The notes under the pieces: generated by a model | Databases searched by the model: none | Seen by the model: only the letters and a program-made list of their open reading frames with translations | Told to the model about the DNA's origin: nothing | Assembly (NCBI GenBank): GCA_023953615.1 | Contig: JAMLJH010000001.1 | Coordinates: 2,149,360 to 2,213,359, forward strand | DNA length: 64,000 nucleotides | Origin: Verrucomicrobiia bacterium | Lineage (GTDB): Bacteria; Verrucomicrobiota; Verrucomicrobiia; Limisphaerales; JADLHS01 | Reading direction: 5' to 3' | Shown here: in pieces, positions 18,455-28,815 of the stretch | Layout: each line of letters opens with the position of its first letter | Position numbering within the stretch: position 1 is the stretch's first letter | Made by a program: the position numbers and the translations under genes

Positions 18455-20797
18455 TTAACGCGGGCGAATGACGACGGGTTGGGCCGCATCCGCTGGCGTC
18501 TCCGGAACAGTTGCCGGTTTGGGGAGAGTGGCGGTGAGCACCTGTCCGCGTTTGAGGGTGATTTCAAAATTCTCACCAACTTTCCGCACGTCTGGCCGAT
18601 CCCAGTTGGGCTGCCGCCCGCCAAAGTTATCGCGGATGCGGAGCCGACCGTCGCGCCCGGCGACCACGCGCAGCCAGGTGGTGGCGTTGTTTTCGCGCCG
18701 GGCTGAAACCCGGTGACCGCCTTCCGCGCGCAGGTCATCGAATGAGGCGTCATGCCAGCGCCACGGCGTCGCGGGGAAAATTCGGAGGACGCCCCAATCG
18801 CCGCTGCCAGGGGTGGCGCTCCAGCTTTGCAGCAACATTTCGTGGATTGCGGCCAGCGCGAGGAAATTTCCCTCCAGTGTGAATGGGCGGTAGCTGAAGT
18901 TGCTGAAGCCGTTCCCGGTTTGATCGCCATTGGCGTGAAAGCCGTTCCGCAGAATAAAGGCGCGCGAGTAAATATCCAGATTGCGCAGCGCTTCCTCCGG
19001 CTGTCCCACACGCGCGGAAAGAGCGGCCATCCAGGTGAAAGAGTAACCGCACCACAACTGCGTGCCGAGTCCACGCCATTGTTTCAGCGAAGCCTCGATG
19101 ATCTGTTGGTCGCGCGCGCCCGTCTCGACCGTCACCAGGTTGAAGGGATACAAGCCCATCAGGTTCGAGAGATGCCGGTGGCTTTCGGGCAGCGCGGTTT
19201 GTTCATCAAGCAACAACGTGCCGTCCGCCAGGGCGTGCCAATCGCCCAATTGCCGGTCCGCCTTTACCCACTGAGCCGCGTCGTCCGGGTGGCCGGCGGC
19301 GGTGGCCATTTCCTCGAGCGCCCGGAACAAGATGCGCAGCGACATCAGATCGTAGTTGCTGTTGGGAATCAGAAATGCCTGGCGGCGGTTGTCGAAGACT
19401 TCGGGTGAACTGGACAGTGGCAGTTTCAGCATGCCGTTCGCGTCCGGTTTGAGCAAACTCAACAGGCAAACGCCGATTTCACGACACCACGGATAAGCGC
19501 GGGTGCGGAGGAAGCGTTCATCGCTCGTGTATCGCCAGTGCAGATAGAACAAGTGCGCGTTCCACGCGCCCATGGTGGGCGAGAGGCTGTATTGACCCCA
19601 GCCGCCAAGCGCCTGACCTTTGCGACTCATCACTCCGGGCACCGCCGCGCCGGGCGCGTCGTAGAAATCCTTCGCGAACGTGCGGAACGTGGGCAACAAA
19701 TCCCAGAGCAGGTCGAGAAAGGTTGCGCCCTCATCAAACTGGCCCGCTGCTTGATAACCCATGTAAGTCATCTGCGTATTCAGGTCGTTATGATAATCGC
19801 CCTTCCACGGTGGCAATTCACCCGCGTCCGCCGTCCAGACGCCTTGCAACGGCATCGGCGGCGCGCCGCGCCGTGACGCCGCGCCGTAGAAATAGCGCAC
19901 GAGATAGTAGTGCCGCAGGAGGTGTGGCTCGGGCACGACGACCCGCGAGTGATCCCAGAAATCAGCCCACCAGCGGGTGTGTTTGCGCAACAAGTTTTCG
20001 TAGCCGGTTCGCAACGCTTTTTCCACGCGCCGTTGCGCGACGGCCTGTGGACGCTTGCCTTCGTCGCGGGTGGCGACCGTCACCGCCAACAATGTGGTTT
20101 GGCCGACGCGGCGCCAGGCGGCGTAAACGGCATACGCAAAACCGTCGGCGGCCGATTGTTCAAACCAACAGGAATCCTGGGAGGCACCCGTTCGGGGCGC
20201 GGGATAACCGAGTTTCTTGACGGATTCCGGCGACTGAATCCGAACCGCTTTCAGGGGCGGCCCGGCCAGACGCAGCAACGCGACTGGAGCCGACACCGAG
20301 TTCGCATCCACAAACATCCGGCCTTCCGTGTCGTCGTTGAATTGGATCCGGCCTTCCGCCGTGGCGAGGTTCAGCTCGAAGGCGGCGACGGTTTGTGATG
20401 CGTCGAGCGTAATCTCGACACGTCCGGCGGGAAGTTTGGTGGGCGGCCCGTTGTAATCGTAATTCGAATCGAAGATGTCGTTGAACTCGTCCATGCGATT
20501 GCTGGCGACGAGTTGTTGCATGGTGCGCCAGTTAAATTGCGACCGCACTTCGGTGAAGCGTCGGGACGGACGTTCATCCCAAAGATCGCCGCGATCCAGC
20601 GACAACCGCAGCGTATTGGTTTCGCCCCAGAGCAGGACGCCCATCGCGCCGTTGCCGAGCGGCACGGCCTCATCCCAGGTCCGGATGGGCGCGGCCAGTT
20701 GCAGATTGAGGGAGGCGGGCGGGAGAAACTCGTCCGCCCACAACGAGGTGGCGCTCAGCGCGAGGGCCGCTAGCAATGATTTAAATGACTGGTTCAT
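18455..20797 (-). CDS. GH95-type glycoside hydrolase (alpha-L-fucosidase-like)
   Basis: A 780-residue exported enzyme with the architecture of glycoside hydrolase family 95. An N-terminal beta domain begins IRTWDEAVPLGNGAMGVLLWG and contains LSLDRGDLWDERPS. A long (alpha/alpha)6-barrel carries GDYHNDLNTQM near residues 333-343, the place of the Asn pair of characterised fucosidases. A C-terminal beta domain closes the chain. The signal peptide is MNQSFKSLLAALALSATSLWA. Characterised GH95 enzymes release alpha-1,2-L-fucose or L-galactose by inversion. This protein is a diverged member, so the sugar specificity is open. It is 82 bp upstream of a beta-galactosidase transcribed in the same direction. 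Confidence 0.75.
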   Translation of the reverse strand: MNQSFKSLLAALALSATSLWADEFLPPASLNLQLAAPIRTWDEAVPLGNGAMGVLLWGETNTLRLSLDRGDLWDERPSRRFTEVRSQFNWRTMQQLVASNRMDEFNDIFDSNYDYNGPPTKLPAGRVEITLDASQTVAAFELNLATAEGRIQFNDDTEGRMFVDANSVSAPVALLRLAGPPLKAVRIQSPESVKKLGYPAPRTGASQDSCWFEQSAADGFAYAVYAAWRRVGQTTLLAVTVATRDEGKRPQAVAQRRVEKALRTGYENLLRKHTRWWADFWDHSRVVVPEPHLLRHYYLVRYFYGAASRRGAPPMPLQGVWTADAGELPPWKGDYHNDLNTQMTYMGYQAAGQFDEGATFLDLLWDLLPTFRTFAKDFYDAPGAAVPGVMSRKGQALGGWGQYSLSPTMGAWNAHLFYLHWRYTSDERFLRTRAYPWCREIGVCLLSLLKPDANGMLKLPLSSSPEVFDNRRQAFLIPNSNYDLMSLRILFRALEEMATAAGHPDDAAQWVKADRQLGDWHALADGTLLLDEQTALPESHRHLSNLMGLYPFNLVTVETGARDQQIIEASLKQWRGLGTQLWCGYSFTWMAALSARVGQPEEALRNLDIYSRAFILRNGFHANGDQTGNGFSNFSYRPFTLEGNFLALAAIHEMLLQSWSATPGSGDWGVLRIFPATPWRWHDASFDDLRAEGGHRVSARRENNATTWLRVVAGRDGRLRIRDNFGGRQPNWDRPDVRKVGENFEITLKRGQVLTATLPKPATVPETPADAAQPVVIRPR

Positions 20798-20879
20798 GTT
20801 GGAAAAGCGCGCCTCACCACCGGCAGCAACGACGGCGGTGAAACGGGCGCGTCAGTTATCAGCGAGGTTCGCCCGGACT

Positions 20880-23800
20880 TCAAGGCAGAATCTCCAACTC
20901 AGCGCCGGAGGCGAAGTCGTTGCCGTTCACTTCGCTCAAGGCAACGAAGCGTAGATAACGCGCGCTGGCCGGTTCCTTCAGGGTGATTTTTTGCTTTTGC
21001 GAGGAGTTGGGAAAACGGCCTTCCGCCACCGGACGCCAATGTTCGGCGTCCGTGCTGATCTCGAATCGGTATTGCGCCACGCGTCCGTTGGCGCTGTCTT
21101 GTCGTGGTAAGTAAGCCAGCGCGCAAAAGGTTTTGACGCTGCCGAGGTCCAGTTCAATCGAGTGCGGGAACTTGGTCAAAGTCAGCGCGTATTCGGTGTG
21201 CCAGTAGGTGTCAGGATCGCCGTCAATCAGATGTTCGGCTTCGCCTTCATCGCGTTGCTGGCTGTCCACGTATTTGATGGTGGCTCGCAACGATTCAGCC
21301 GTCACCGGCACTTCAAACTCCGTCGGCTTCGCGGAGGCCCATCCGGTGCGTTCCGCCCAGGCGCTGATTTTGTCGCCGACTTTCGCGCTGATCGGCGCGG
21401 TGAAGGTTTGAATTTCACCGTCGTTCAACCGGTAAAAGATGTTGGCGTCATGTGTTCCCGTGCTGAGTTGCAGTTTTCCCTTTTGCAACCTGATGGCGAC
21501 CGGTGCGACCGTGGCCGTACTCACCCGGGCGGTTGCGGCCAGGTCGGATTTTTTATTCACCGGACGGATCAGGAAACCGAGATGATACGCGCGGTTCGAG
21601 CGTGGGATGTCGCGTTCCATCGGGCCGGGACCACAAGACGCGCCGCCCATGCCGAGGTTGGCGCAATTCAACGTGAGCACCGTGCGGTGCGTGGCGGGCA
21701 ATTCCGGCGGATGATTCACCTGCAACAATTCCGTGGCGGAGTAGGGCAGGGCGGCGGCGCTCAACGGATTCTCCAACGCGGCGAAAATCACGCCGGCGCC
21801 TTGCGCGTCGGTCAACGCCAGCCAGCGGACTTCCTCGCGATTCGCCATGTCGTTCGGGCGGGCGTAGGGTTCAAACATTTCGCGCACCGTCCGCGAGTAT
21901 TGACCCAGGAACGAACCACTTTTCCGGTCGGGATAATTTTCCTCCGGGCCGCGACCAAAATAGGTGACGCGCGAAAAGGATTCGGGCAATTCCAGTTGCA
22001 CCCCCAGTCGTGCGAGTGGCAGCGTCGGTCCTTCCGGCACGAGCGCGGTCTGCAAGGCGATGCTGCCATCGGGGTAGATCGTCCATTCCAACTGCGCCCG
22101 GATCTGGAGCGCATCTTCGGCCAACGGTCCCTGCGCCTCCACGCGGGTGTGGTTGCCGCCGAAATCCAGCACCCGTTCGGCCTGAAGTCCGTGCGCCAGC
22201 ACCGCAGCCACGATGCGCACGCAATTTCTTTCTGGTTCGACTTGGAAAGCGGTGGCGTGTTGGGTGAGTTGACGCAGACCCTGTTCGAACCATTTGTTCA
22301 TGGTCCACACGTCGTTGTTCAGCGGACAGCGGAATGCGTTGATTCCAAAGTTGCCTTCGGACGCAGGCGCGGCCATTGGCAGAAGCATGTTTTTCCCGCC
22401 GTAACGCAGTTGCGTGAGCATGCCGGTGCGCGGATCGAAGTCCGCGCGGAAACGATCACCCGCCACCGAAACATGATCAGGCGTTTCAGTGACATCCAGA
22501 ATTGAGTCAGCGATCACCAGCGCGGGTTTGTTGGAAACGGAATTCGGTATCGGAATTTGATCAAACATCAGCTCATAGCCGCGCGGCGCCCAATCGTACT
22601 TGCGCGCCAGTCGAAAACTGAACCGCAGCGCGTATTCTGCGCCGGGCCGAAAACGCGGTCGGCGGAAGGGAACGGTTACGGTCTTTTTTTCACGCGGACC
22701 AATCCGAGGCAGCGCTAGCTTGCCGGATTGAATGACCTTGCCGTCCTCGGAGAGTTCCCAAACGACCTGAAATTCCATCAGGTCTTTGAAGAAGTATTTG
22801 TTGAAAATTTCCACTTCACCCTGGGCGGCGTTGTGCGGCGTCACCGTAATATTTTGATAGACGTGCTTCACCTCAAAGTAACACGGCTTGGGCGTGCGAT
22901 CCGCGAACACCACGCCTTTGACGATGAATTGGCCGTCGTTGGGCGCGTCCCCGAAATCGCCGCCGTAGGCGACAAACCGTTCGCCGGCGGCGTTGGTTTG
23001 GTACAGGCCCTGATCGCACCATTCCCAGATGGCCGCGCCGAGGATGCGGTCTGAAGATTCAATCGCTGCCCAATAATCGGCCAGATTGCCGAGCGCGTTG
23101 TTCATGATGTGCGCGTATTCCGAGATGTAGAACGGGTATTTGATGCCGCGTGCGCCGCGCGCCGCGCGCTCGACCCAGCCGACGTCGGGATATTGATTGC
23201 TGCCCAGATCCACGATGTCATTGTTGCGTTCGTATTGCGTCGGGCGGGAAGGGGCGCGAGCTTTCAACGCTTGTTCTGCCACGACGAAATTGTGTCCGGG
23301 TCCGGCTTCGTTGCCGAGCGACCAGATGACGACGCACGGATGATTTTTGTCGCGTTCAATCATGGCCATGACGCGGTCCACATGCGCCGCTTCCCATTCT
23401 TTCGGATGCGATAGCGAATCCTTGCCGTAGTAATAACCGTGCGACTCGATGTTGGCTTCGTCGAGAAGGTAGATGCCGTATTTGTTGCAGAGGTAATACC
23501 AGTAGGGATCGTTCGGATAATGCGAGGTACGGACGTGATTCACGTTGGCTTGTTTGAGGCGCAATAAATCCAGTTCCATCTGCGCGCGAGACAAAGCGTG
23601 GCCGGTGTCGGGGAAATTTTCGTGCCGATTGACGCCCTTGAGTTTGACGGGCTGGCCGTTGACGAGGAAAACCTGATTTTTGATTTCCACTTTGCGGAAG
23701 CCGACTTGCGCGGAGACAAACTCGCGCATTTTCCCTTTTGCGTCCTGCAAGGCCAGCACCAGCGTGTAGAGTTCGGGAGTTTCCGCCGTCCACTGGCGCG

Positions 23801-24764
23801 GATTATTCACGGCCAGTGTCGCGGTGAAATTCGTGCCCGCCGGCTGGATGATCTGGGTGATTACCGCTTTGCCATTGGCATCGTGCAGCGTTGCCACGAG
23901 TTGACTGGTGTTCGCCTCCGACCCGGCGAGGTCGCCGGTGATTTTCAATTCACCGTTCTGATAGGCGGCGTCCAGATCGGGCACGGCGAAGAAATCGCGC
24001 ACGAAAGTTTGGGGTCGCGCTTGCAGCGACACGCTGCGGAAAATGCCCGAAAGCCGCCACATGTCCTGACATTCCAGATACGAGCCATCCGAGAAGCGAT
24101 AGACCTCGGCGGCGACGATGTTTTTTCCGGGTTTGAGAAAGCGCGTGATGTTGAACGCGGCGGGCGAGCGCGAGTCTTTGGAAAAGCCGACGTAGTGGCC
24201 GTTGATCCAGAGATAGAAGAACGAGTCCACACCGTCGAAGTTGATAAACACTTCACGTCCGGCCCAAGCTTTCGGCACTTCGAAGTCACGGCGATAGGAT
24301 CCGACCGGATTGCGGTTGCGGAACGCGGTGTAATTTGTCGGCGGTTCGCCCATCACGCGCGGCCAATCGCGTTTGAACAGATAACGCTGGTTGGAATAAA
24401 CCGGCACGTCGTACCCCTGACATTGCCACGAGGACGGCACGGCGATTTCCTTCCAGCCGGACACGTCGAACTCCGGCTGAAAAAAATCCTGCGGTCGTTC
24501 GCTTGGTTGTTTGACCCAGTGAAATTTCCACGGGCCGTCCAGCGAACGCCAGTAACGCGAATGTTCCGGCAGGATTTTTAACGCGGATTTTTCATCGTCG
24601 AACGAGGCAAACGTGGCGCGGGCCGGCTCCTTGTTGAGCGACAGGTTTTGTTCCTGTTCCCACTCATGGCCGGTGGGGGATTGCGCCGCGCTGGAAAGAC
24701 CGTGAGCCAGCAGACTGCCGCTGACGCCGAGAGCGAAAAACAGTTTGGTGAGGTGGAGGTGCAT
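20880..24764 (-). CDS. Secreted GH2 beta-galactosidase (LacZ-type) with F5/8C domain
   Basis: A 1294-residue exported LacZ-like beta-galactosidase. The signal peptide (LFFALGVSGSLLAHGLSSAAQ) is followed by the GH2 sugar-binding, Ig-like and TIM-barrel domains. The acid/base is E486 (WSLGNEAGPGHN) and the nucleophile E549 (YISEYAHIMNN). A Bgal small-chain domain lies at about 740-1010 (YFGRGPEENYPDR). A coagulation factor 5/8 type C carbohydrate-binding domain ends the chain (about 1160-1294, HLIDGDPDTYWHTEY). I chose the ATG at 24764 over the in-frame TTG at 24779. An extracellular or periplasmic location and an added binding domain suggest action on polymeric or host-type glycans rather than free lactose. 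Confidence 0.93.
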   Translation of the reverse strand: MHLHLTKLFFALGVSGSLLAHGLSSAAQSPTGHEWEQEQNLSLNKEPARATFASFDDEKSALKILPEHSRYWRSLDGPWKFHWVKQPSERPQDFFQPEFDVSGWKEIAVPSSWQCQGYDVPVYSNQRYLFKRDWPRVMGEPPTNYTAFRNRNPVGSYRRDFEVPKAWAGREVFINFDGVDSFFYLWINGHYVGFSKDSRSPAAFNITRFLKPGKNIVAAEVYRFSDGSYLECQDMWRLSGIFRSVSLQARPQTFVRDFFAVPDLDAAYQNGELKITGDLAGSEANTSQLVATLHDANGKAVITQIIQPAGTNFTATLAVNNPRQWTAETPELYTLVLALQDAKGKMREFVSAQVGFRKVEIKNQVFLVNGQPVKLKGVNRHENFPDTGHALSRAQMELDLLRLKQANVNHVRTSHYPNDPYWYYLCNKYGIYLLDEANIESHGYYYGKDSLSHPKEWEAAHVDRVMAMIERDKNHPCVVIWSLGNEAGPGHNFVVAEQALKARAPSRPTQYERNNDIVDLGSNQYPDVGWVERAARGARGIKYPFYISEYAHIMNNALGNLADYWAAIESSDRILGAAIWEWCDQGLYQTNAAGERFVAYGGDFGDAPNDGQFIVKGVVFADRTPKPCYFEVKHVYQNITVTPHNAAQGEVEIFNKYFFKDLMEFQVVWELSEDGKVIQSGKLALPRIGPREKKTVTVPFRRPRFRPGAEYALRFSFRLARKYDWAPRGYELMFDQIPIPNSVSNKPALVIADSILDVTETPDHVSVAGDRFRADFDPRTGMLTQLRYGGKNMLLPMAAPASEGNFGINAFRCPLNNDVWTMNKWFEQGLRQLTQHATAFQVEPERNCVRIVAAVLAHGLQAERVLDFGGNHTRVEAQGPLAEDALQIRAQLEWTIYPDGSIALQTALVPEGPTLPLARLGVQLELPESFSRVTYFGRGPEENYPDRKSGSFLGQYSRTVREMFEPYARPNDMANREEVRWLALTDAQGAGVIFAALENPLSAAALPYSATELLQVNHPPELPATHRTVLTLNCANLGMGGASCGPGPMERDIPRSNRAYHLGFLIRPVNKKSDLAATARVSTATVAPVAIRLQKGKLQLSTGTHDANIFYRLNDGEIQTFTAPISAKVGDKISAWAERTGWASAKPTEFEVPVTAESLRATIKYVDSQQRDEGEAEHLIDGDPDTYWHTEYALTLTKFPHSIELDLGSVKTFCALAYLPRQDSANGRVAQYRFEISTDAEHWRPVAEGRFPNSSQKQKITLKEPASARYLRFVALSEVNGNDFASGAELEILP

Positions 24765-24837
24765 GGGCGTTGGATTCAATGGCCCGCTCGCGCCGGAGGC
24801 GGCGCGCTGACAACGGCAACCGATGATCGGTGACGAC

Positions 24838-25503
24838 TCAATGTCCGAGGTATTTTAACGTGGCTTCAGTCCGGCTGTGGACGTGCAGTTTATCGTAAAT
24901 GGTGCGCACGTAACTGCGCACGGTTTCAAAACTGATGCCGAGCAGTCCGGCGATTTCCTTGTAGGCGTGACCTTTGGCCAGCAACGCGAGCACCTGCTCC
25001 TCGCGTTCCGTGAGGGTGCTGACTTCTGGCGCGCGTTGTGGCGGGGTCGGGACTTGATTGATCTCCTGGAAGAAGCGCACGACGCGGCGGGCAATCTGGC
25101 GGGACATCGGCGCGCCGCCACTGGTGATTTCGCGGATGGCTTCCAGCAGTTTGTCTTTCGGCGTGCGTTTCAACAGGTAACCCGTTGCGCCCGCTTGCAG
25201 GGATTTGAAAATCTGTTCGCTGTCGTCATAGACCGTCAGCATCAACACCGGCACGTCCGGCGCCACGGTTTTGAGTTGGCGCACACATTCGGTGCCGAGC
25301 ATTCCGGGCATATTGATATCCATCAGGACCACGTCGGGACGGTTGCTGGGAATGTGTTTGAGCGCGGTCAGGCCGTCCGGGTAGGCGGCGCGACATTGGA
25401 AGCCGGGCGAGCTGTCAATCATCCGCGCGAGATTGGAACGAATTCCGACGTCATCCTCCACCACGGCCACTTGAATCTTCTTAGTCACGCGCGGTTTACT
25501 CAT
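24838..25503 (-). CDS. LuxR/NarL-type response regulator
   Basis: A 221-residue response regulator. The receiver domain has the acidic pair VEDD (residues 15-18), phospho-acceptor D62 (VVLMDINMPG), T90 and K112 (YLLKRT). The C-terminal helix-turn-helix is LuxR type (LTEREEQVLALLAKGHAYKEIAGLLGIS, then TVRSYVRTIYDKL). The ATG at 25503 is preferred; the frame opens 10 codons earlier. It lies 52 bp downstream of the sensor kinase on the same strand and is very likely its partner. It may control the adjacent glycosidase genes, which share its strand; this is inference from position. Confidence 0.93.
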   Translation of the reverse strand: MSKPRVTKKIQVAVVEDDVGIRSNLARMIDSSPGFQCRAAYPDGLTALKHIPSNRPDVVLMDINMPGMLGTECVRQLKTVAPDVPVLMLTVYDDSEQIFKSLQAGATGYLLKRTPKDKLLEAIREITSGGAPMSRQIARRVVRFFQEINQVPTPPQRAPEVSTLTEREEQVLALLAKGHAYKEIAGLLGISFETVRSYVRTIYDKLHVHSRTEATLKYLGH

Positions 25504-25555
25504 AAGCGTTCCGGTCGCCAAGAGCCATCCCACATTGATGTTAGACCCGGCGGTT

Positions 25556-28500
25556 TCATTCGTTTCTAGGGGTGGAAATGTTGAAGGTTAAACGCACCCG
25601 CGTCCCTTTTCCCGGAGTGCTGATAAACGCCGCCTGCCCGCCACATTCAGCCAGGCGCGAGGCGATGTTACCCAGGCCGTTGCCCCCCGGAGCGACTTTT
25701 TGTGGATCAAACCCGCGGCCGTTATCTTCGATTTCCACCTGGACCTGTGCGCCCCGCAGTTTCAAGCGCAACCAGACTTCGGAAGCGCCCGAGTGTTTGA
25801 GCGCGTTGTTGCACGCTTCCTTGATCGCCAGGAAAACGCCATGCCGCAGATCGGCGCGCACCGCCAGATTCGGCAGCTCCTCCGGCAGATCATGCCAGCA
25901 ACGCACTTTCGTGCCTTCAAAACATTCATCGGCGAAGCGCCCGATGTACTCGGCGAAACGCGGCAGATTATCGTTGTGCGGATTGGTCGCCCAAACAATT
26001 TCGTCCAGCCCCTGAACCGCCGCGCGCACTTGATCACCAATCCGCCCGAACTGTTCCCGCACGGCGGGGGCTTCGTTCTCGTCCTGCCCGACATCGCTCA
26101 GAATGGAGACGCGCGTGAGGAGGCCGCCGATGTGATCGTGCATGTCCTGCGAGATGCGGAGTCGTTCGCGCGCGACCGCATTTTGCAATTCCAACAACGC
26201 GAGCCGTTGCTGGTAGCGTTGTCGCACCAGGGTCGAGACGCCTCCCACCAACAGCCCGGAAAAACCCAGGCCAAGCAGCAACCGAAACCAACCCGTCTCC
26301 CAGAATCGCGGCAGGACGTTTACGCGCAGAACCACCTCCTGCGGACTCCAAACGCCGGCCGAGTTGCAGGCGGTGACCCGGAATTCATACTTGCCCGGGC
26401 TGAGCGGACTGTAGCGGGCGACGCGGCGCGTATCGGCCTCGACCCAATCTCCGTCCACGGGAAACAATTTGAAGCGGAAGCGCACGCGTTCAGGCGAGCG
26501 AAAGCTGAGGCCGGTGTATTGAAATTCGCAATCGCGGCGGCCCGCCGGGATCGTCACCGTGGCCGGAGCGTCGGGTCGCGCGAGTCGGGCGGAGTGGTTG
26601 ATGGGGACCAGCTGGCGGTCGGCGCGCACTTCTTCCAACAGCACTTTTGGCGGCACGGAATCGTACTCCTGATGGCGCGGATCAATGATCACCACCCCTT
26701 TCACGGTGGCAAAGGCCAGCGCTCCCGAGCGCAACTGGCAGGCGGCGGGCGACGAGCCCCCGGTACATTCCTCGGCGAGCATTCCCGCGTTGCGCCCGAA
26801 TGCTTGCGGATGCAGGAAGGTCCGGCGTCCGCCTGCCAGTTCTTCCAGTTCAAACCGGTTGATCCGGAAAATACCGCGATTGCAGCCCAGCCAAAGGTCG
26901 CCCTGATCGTCTTCGAGAATTTGCGAGATGGTGTCGTCGCCCAGACCCTGCTGGATGCTGAAGTTTTGGAAGCGGCCATTTTGAAAGCGAACCAGTCCCG
27001 CTCCGCCCGTACCAATCCAAAGCACGCCGTTGGCGCTGCGATGCAGGACCCGCACATGACTGCTGGGCAAACCGTCTTTGGCGGTGAAGGTGGTCACTTG
27101 GTCCGCTTGCAGGCGACTCAACCCGCCCGCCAGCGAGCCGGTCCAAAGCGTGCCGTCCGCTTCTTCCTGGAAGCAGGTGATGGCGCCGCGCCCCAGGTGG
27201 TGCGGCAACACTTCCGTTTGTCCCGCGCGTATCCGGATGACTTTGCCTTGATACGTGCCGACCCAGATGGCGCCGGATTGACTTTCCAGCAGGGCGGAAA
27301 CGGTCGCGCCGATCATCCATTCGGGAGTTTGCGAGGGCGGCGTCCAGGTTTGCGGCGGACTGGTGAACGCGGCGGCGAGTTGGTTGCTGCGCCAGCAAAG
27401 CAAACTGTTGACGCCACCCCACCAGACACTGCCATTGCGCGTCGTCAGGATGGTTTCGACAAATGGATAGTAGGCGTTGTAGGTGGTGTTGGTCAGGAGC
27501 CGCAAGCCGCCGGTTTCCGAGCGATACATCCCCCCGCCCGTCGTGCCCACCCAAAGCTGTCCATCCGCCGCCTCGGCCACGGAACGCACGTAATCGTTGG
27601 TCAAACCCGAATCCACGTCCAGCGTGACCAGCTTGCTCGCCGTCAGCCGATCCAATCCAGACGTGCGGTGGCCGATCCAAAGATTTCCCTCGCGATCCAC
27701 GCAGAGCGAACGAACGGCGCGGTCGGATAAACCGGCCCGGTCCGGGATTGGGTGGAAGCGTTCATCCTTGAAATAGTAAAGCCCCGCGTCGAGTGATCCG
27801 GCCCAGATCGTGCCGTCGTTGTCCTCCGCGAGACTGGTCACGTAAGCGAAAGGCACGCCGGCGGTTTGATCGTAGCGCGTCCAGGCGCCATCGGCTTGAC
27901 GGCAGAGGATTTTGCCGTTGCCGATGCTGGCCCACAAACGCCCGCGCTGATCTTCCAGGAGGCAATAGGGGACGATGTTGGTGTCCGGCGCGGGACCGGT
28001 TTCCCGAGTCAAGGTTTCGTTGCGCCACGAGTAAAGTTCATTCGCGGTGGCGACCCAGATTGTGCCATCGCGCGACTTCAAAAGGGTGCGGATGAAGTTC
28101 CGCGGCAATTGGGTCAAGGTGGGATGATGGAGGAGTTGCTCCTGATCCCAGAGCAGCAGGCCCTCGTTTGAACCCACCCACAAATGACCCTGCGAATTGG
28201 CGATCAGGCTGGTGATGGTCTCATCGCCGGAAATGCCCGCGCCGGAAATCGGCTCGATGCGCCCCGCGCGCAGACGGCACAGACCGCCGTTGATGGTTCC
28301 AATCCACAAGTCGCCCGCGTCGTCTTCAAACAACGAACGCACCTGCAAATTGGGCAATCCATCCGCCAACCCAAACACCTTGAAGCGCACGCCGTCGAAG
28401 CGCGCCAACCCCGCCAGCGTGCCGAGCCAGAGATAACCATTGCGCGCCTGAATGATGCTCGTCACCGTGTTCTGCGGCAGCCCGGCTTCAATGCCCCAGG

Positions 28501-28657
28501 TGCGGACGACAAATTCCCGTTCCTGGTCGAGCCAGTTGGTGGTCGCGGCGCCGAGATCGAGGGCGACTGGTCCACCGCGAAGCAATCCGCTCGCGAGGCC
28601 AAGCAACAGGACGAGCCGGGAAAACGCGCCGGAGAACCGCCGCCAGGCTGGGCGCAT
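25556..28657 (-). CDS. Beta-propeller (Reg_prop) sensor histidine kinase
   Basis: A 1033-residue membrane sensor kinase. A leader (FSRLVLLLGLASGLL) is followed by about a dozen Reg_prop blades of the form DxxGxLWIGT (residues about 55-680), and a Y_Y_Y domain (about 709-769). A single transmembrane helix (about 786-808) leads to a HisKA_3 dimerisation domain with the phospho-acceptor in ISQDMHDHIGG (H840). An HATPase domain has EACNNALKHS, DNGRGFDP and GNGLGNI motifs. This is the periplasmic-sensing half of the Bacteroides hybrid polysaccharide sensors, but here the regulator is a separate gene. An in-frame GTG at 28759 would add 34 residues. Confidence 0.93.
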   Translation of the reverse strand: MRPAWRRFSGAFSRLVLLLGLASGLLRGGPVALDLGAATTNWLDQEREFVVRTWGIEAGLPQNTVTSIIQARNGYLWLGTLAGLARFDGVRFKVFGLADGLPNLQVRSLFEDDAGDLWIGTINGGLCRLRAGRIEPISGAGISGDETITSLIANSQGHLWVGSNEGLLLWDQEQLLHHPTLTQLPRNFIRTLLKSRDGTIWVATANELYSWRNETLTRETGPAPDTNIVPYCLLEDQRGRLWASIGNGKILCRQADGAWTRYDQTAGVPFAYVTSLAEDNDGTIWAGSLDAGLYYFKDERFHPIPDRAGLSDRAVRSLCVDREGNLWIGHRTSGLDRLTASKLVTLDVDSGLTNDYVRSVAEAADGQLWVGTTGGGMYRSETGGLRLLTNTTYNAYYPFVETILTTRNGSVWWGGVNSLLCWRSNQLAAAFTSPPQTWTPPSQTPEWMIGATVSALLESQSGAIWVGTYQGKVIRIRAGQTEVLPHHLGRGAITCFQEEADGTLWTGSLAGGLSRLQADQVTTFTAKDGLPSSHVRVLHRSANGVLWIGTGGAGLVRFQNGRFQNFSIQQGLGDDTISQILEDDQGDLWLGCNRGIFRINRFELEELAGGRRTFLHPQAFGRNAGMLAEECTGGSSPAACQLRSGALAFATVKGVVIIDPRHQEYDSVPPKVLLEEVRADRQLVPINHSARLARPDAPATVTIPAGRRDCEFQYTGLSFRSPERVRFRFKLFPVDGDWVEADTRRVARYSPLSPGKYEFRVTACNSAGVWSPQEVVLRVNVLPRFWETGWFRLLLGLGFSGLLVGGVSTLVRQRYQQRLALLELQNAVARERLRISQDMHDHIGGLLTRVSILSDVGQDENEAPAVREQFGRIGDQVRAAVQGLDEIVWATNPHNDNLPRFAEYIGRFADECFEGTKVRCWHDLPEELPNLAVRADLRHGVFLAIKEACNNALKHSGASEVWLRLKLRGAQVQVEIEDNGRGFDPQKVAPGGNGLGNIASRLAECGGQAAFISTPGKGTRVRLTFNISTPRNE

Positions 28658-28815
28658 GAAATCACGGAGGGGCGACAAAGCATCGTCTCCGGGTGAGCCG
28701 ATGATCACGGCTTCACCTGCGGTGCGAGCTGCCAAAGATCGTTGCCGCAGCGGGATCACGCCGAAAATTTACCTGATGCACCGCCCGCGCGACAATGCTC
28801 ATTTATGACGCGGAT

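Noticed and set aside
21162..22505. 447-codon open frame opposite the beta-galactosidase
   Set aside because: It is antisense to a conserved LacZ chain with catalytic residues, and its sequence is Arg/Gly/His-rich and unrelated to any family I know.
25700..27730. 676-codon open frame opposite the sensor kinase
   Set aside because: It lies entirely antisense to a well-supported Reg_prop kinase and its translation shows no family motif; long antisense frames are expected at this GC content.
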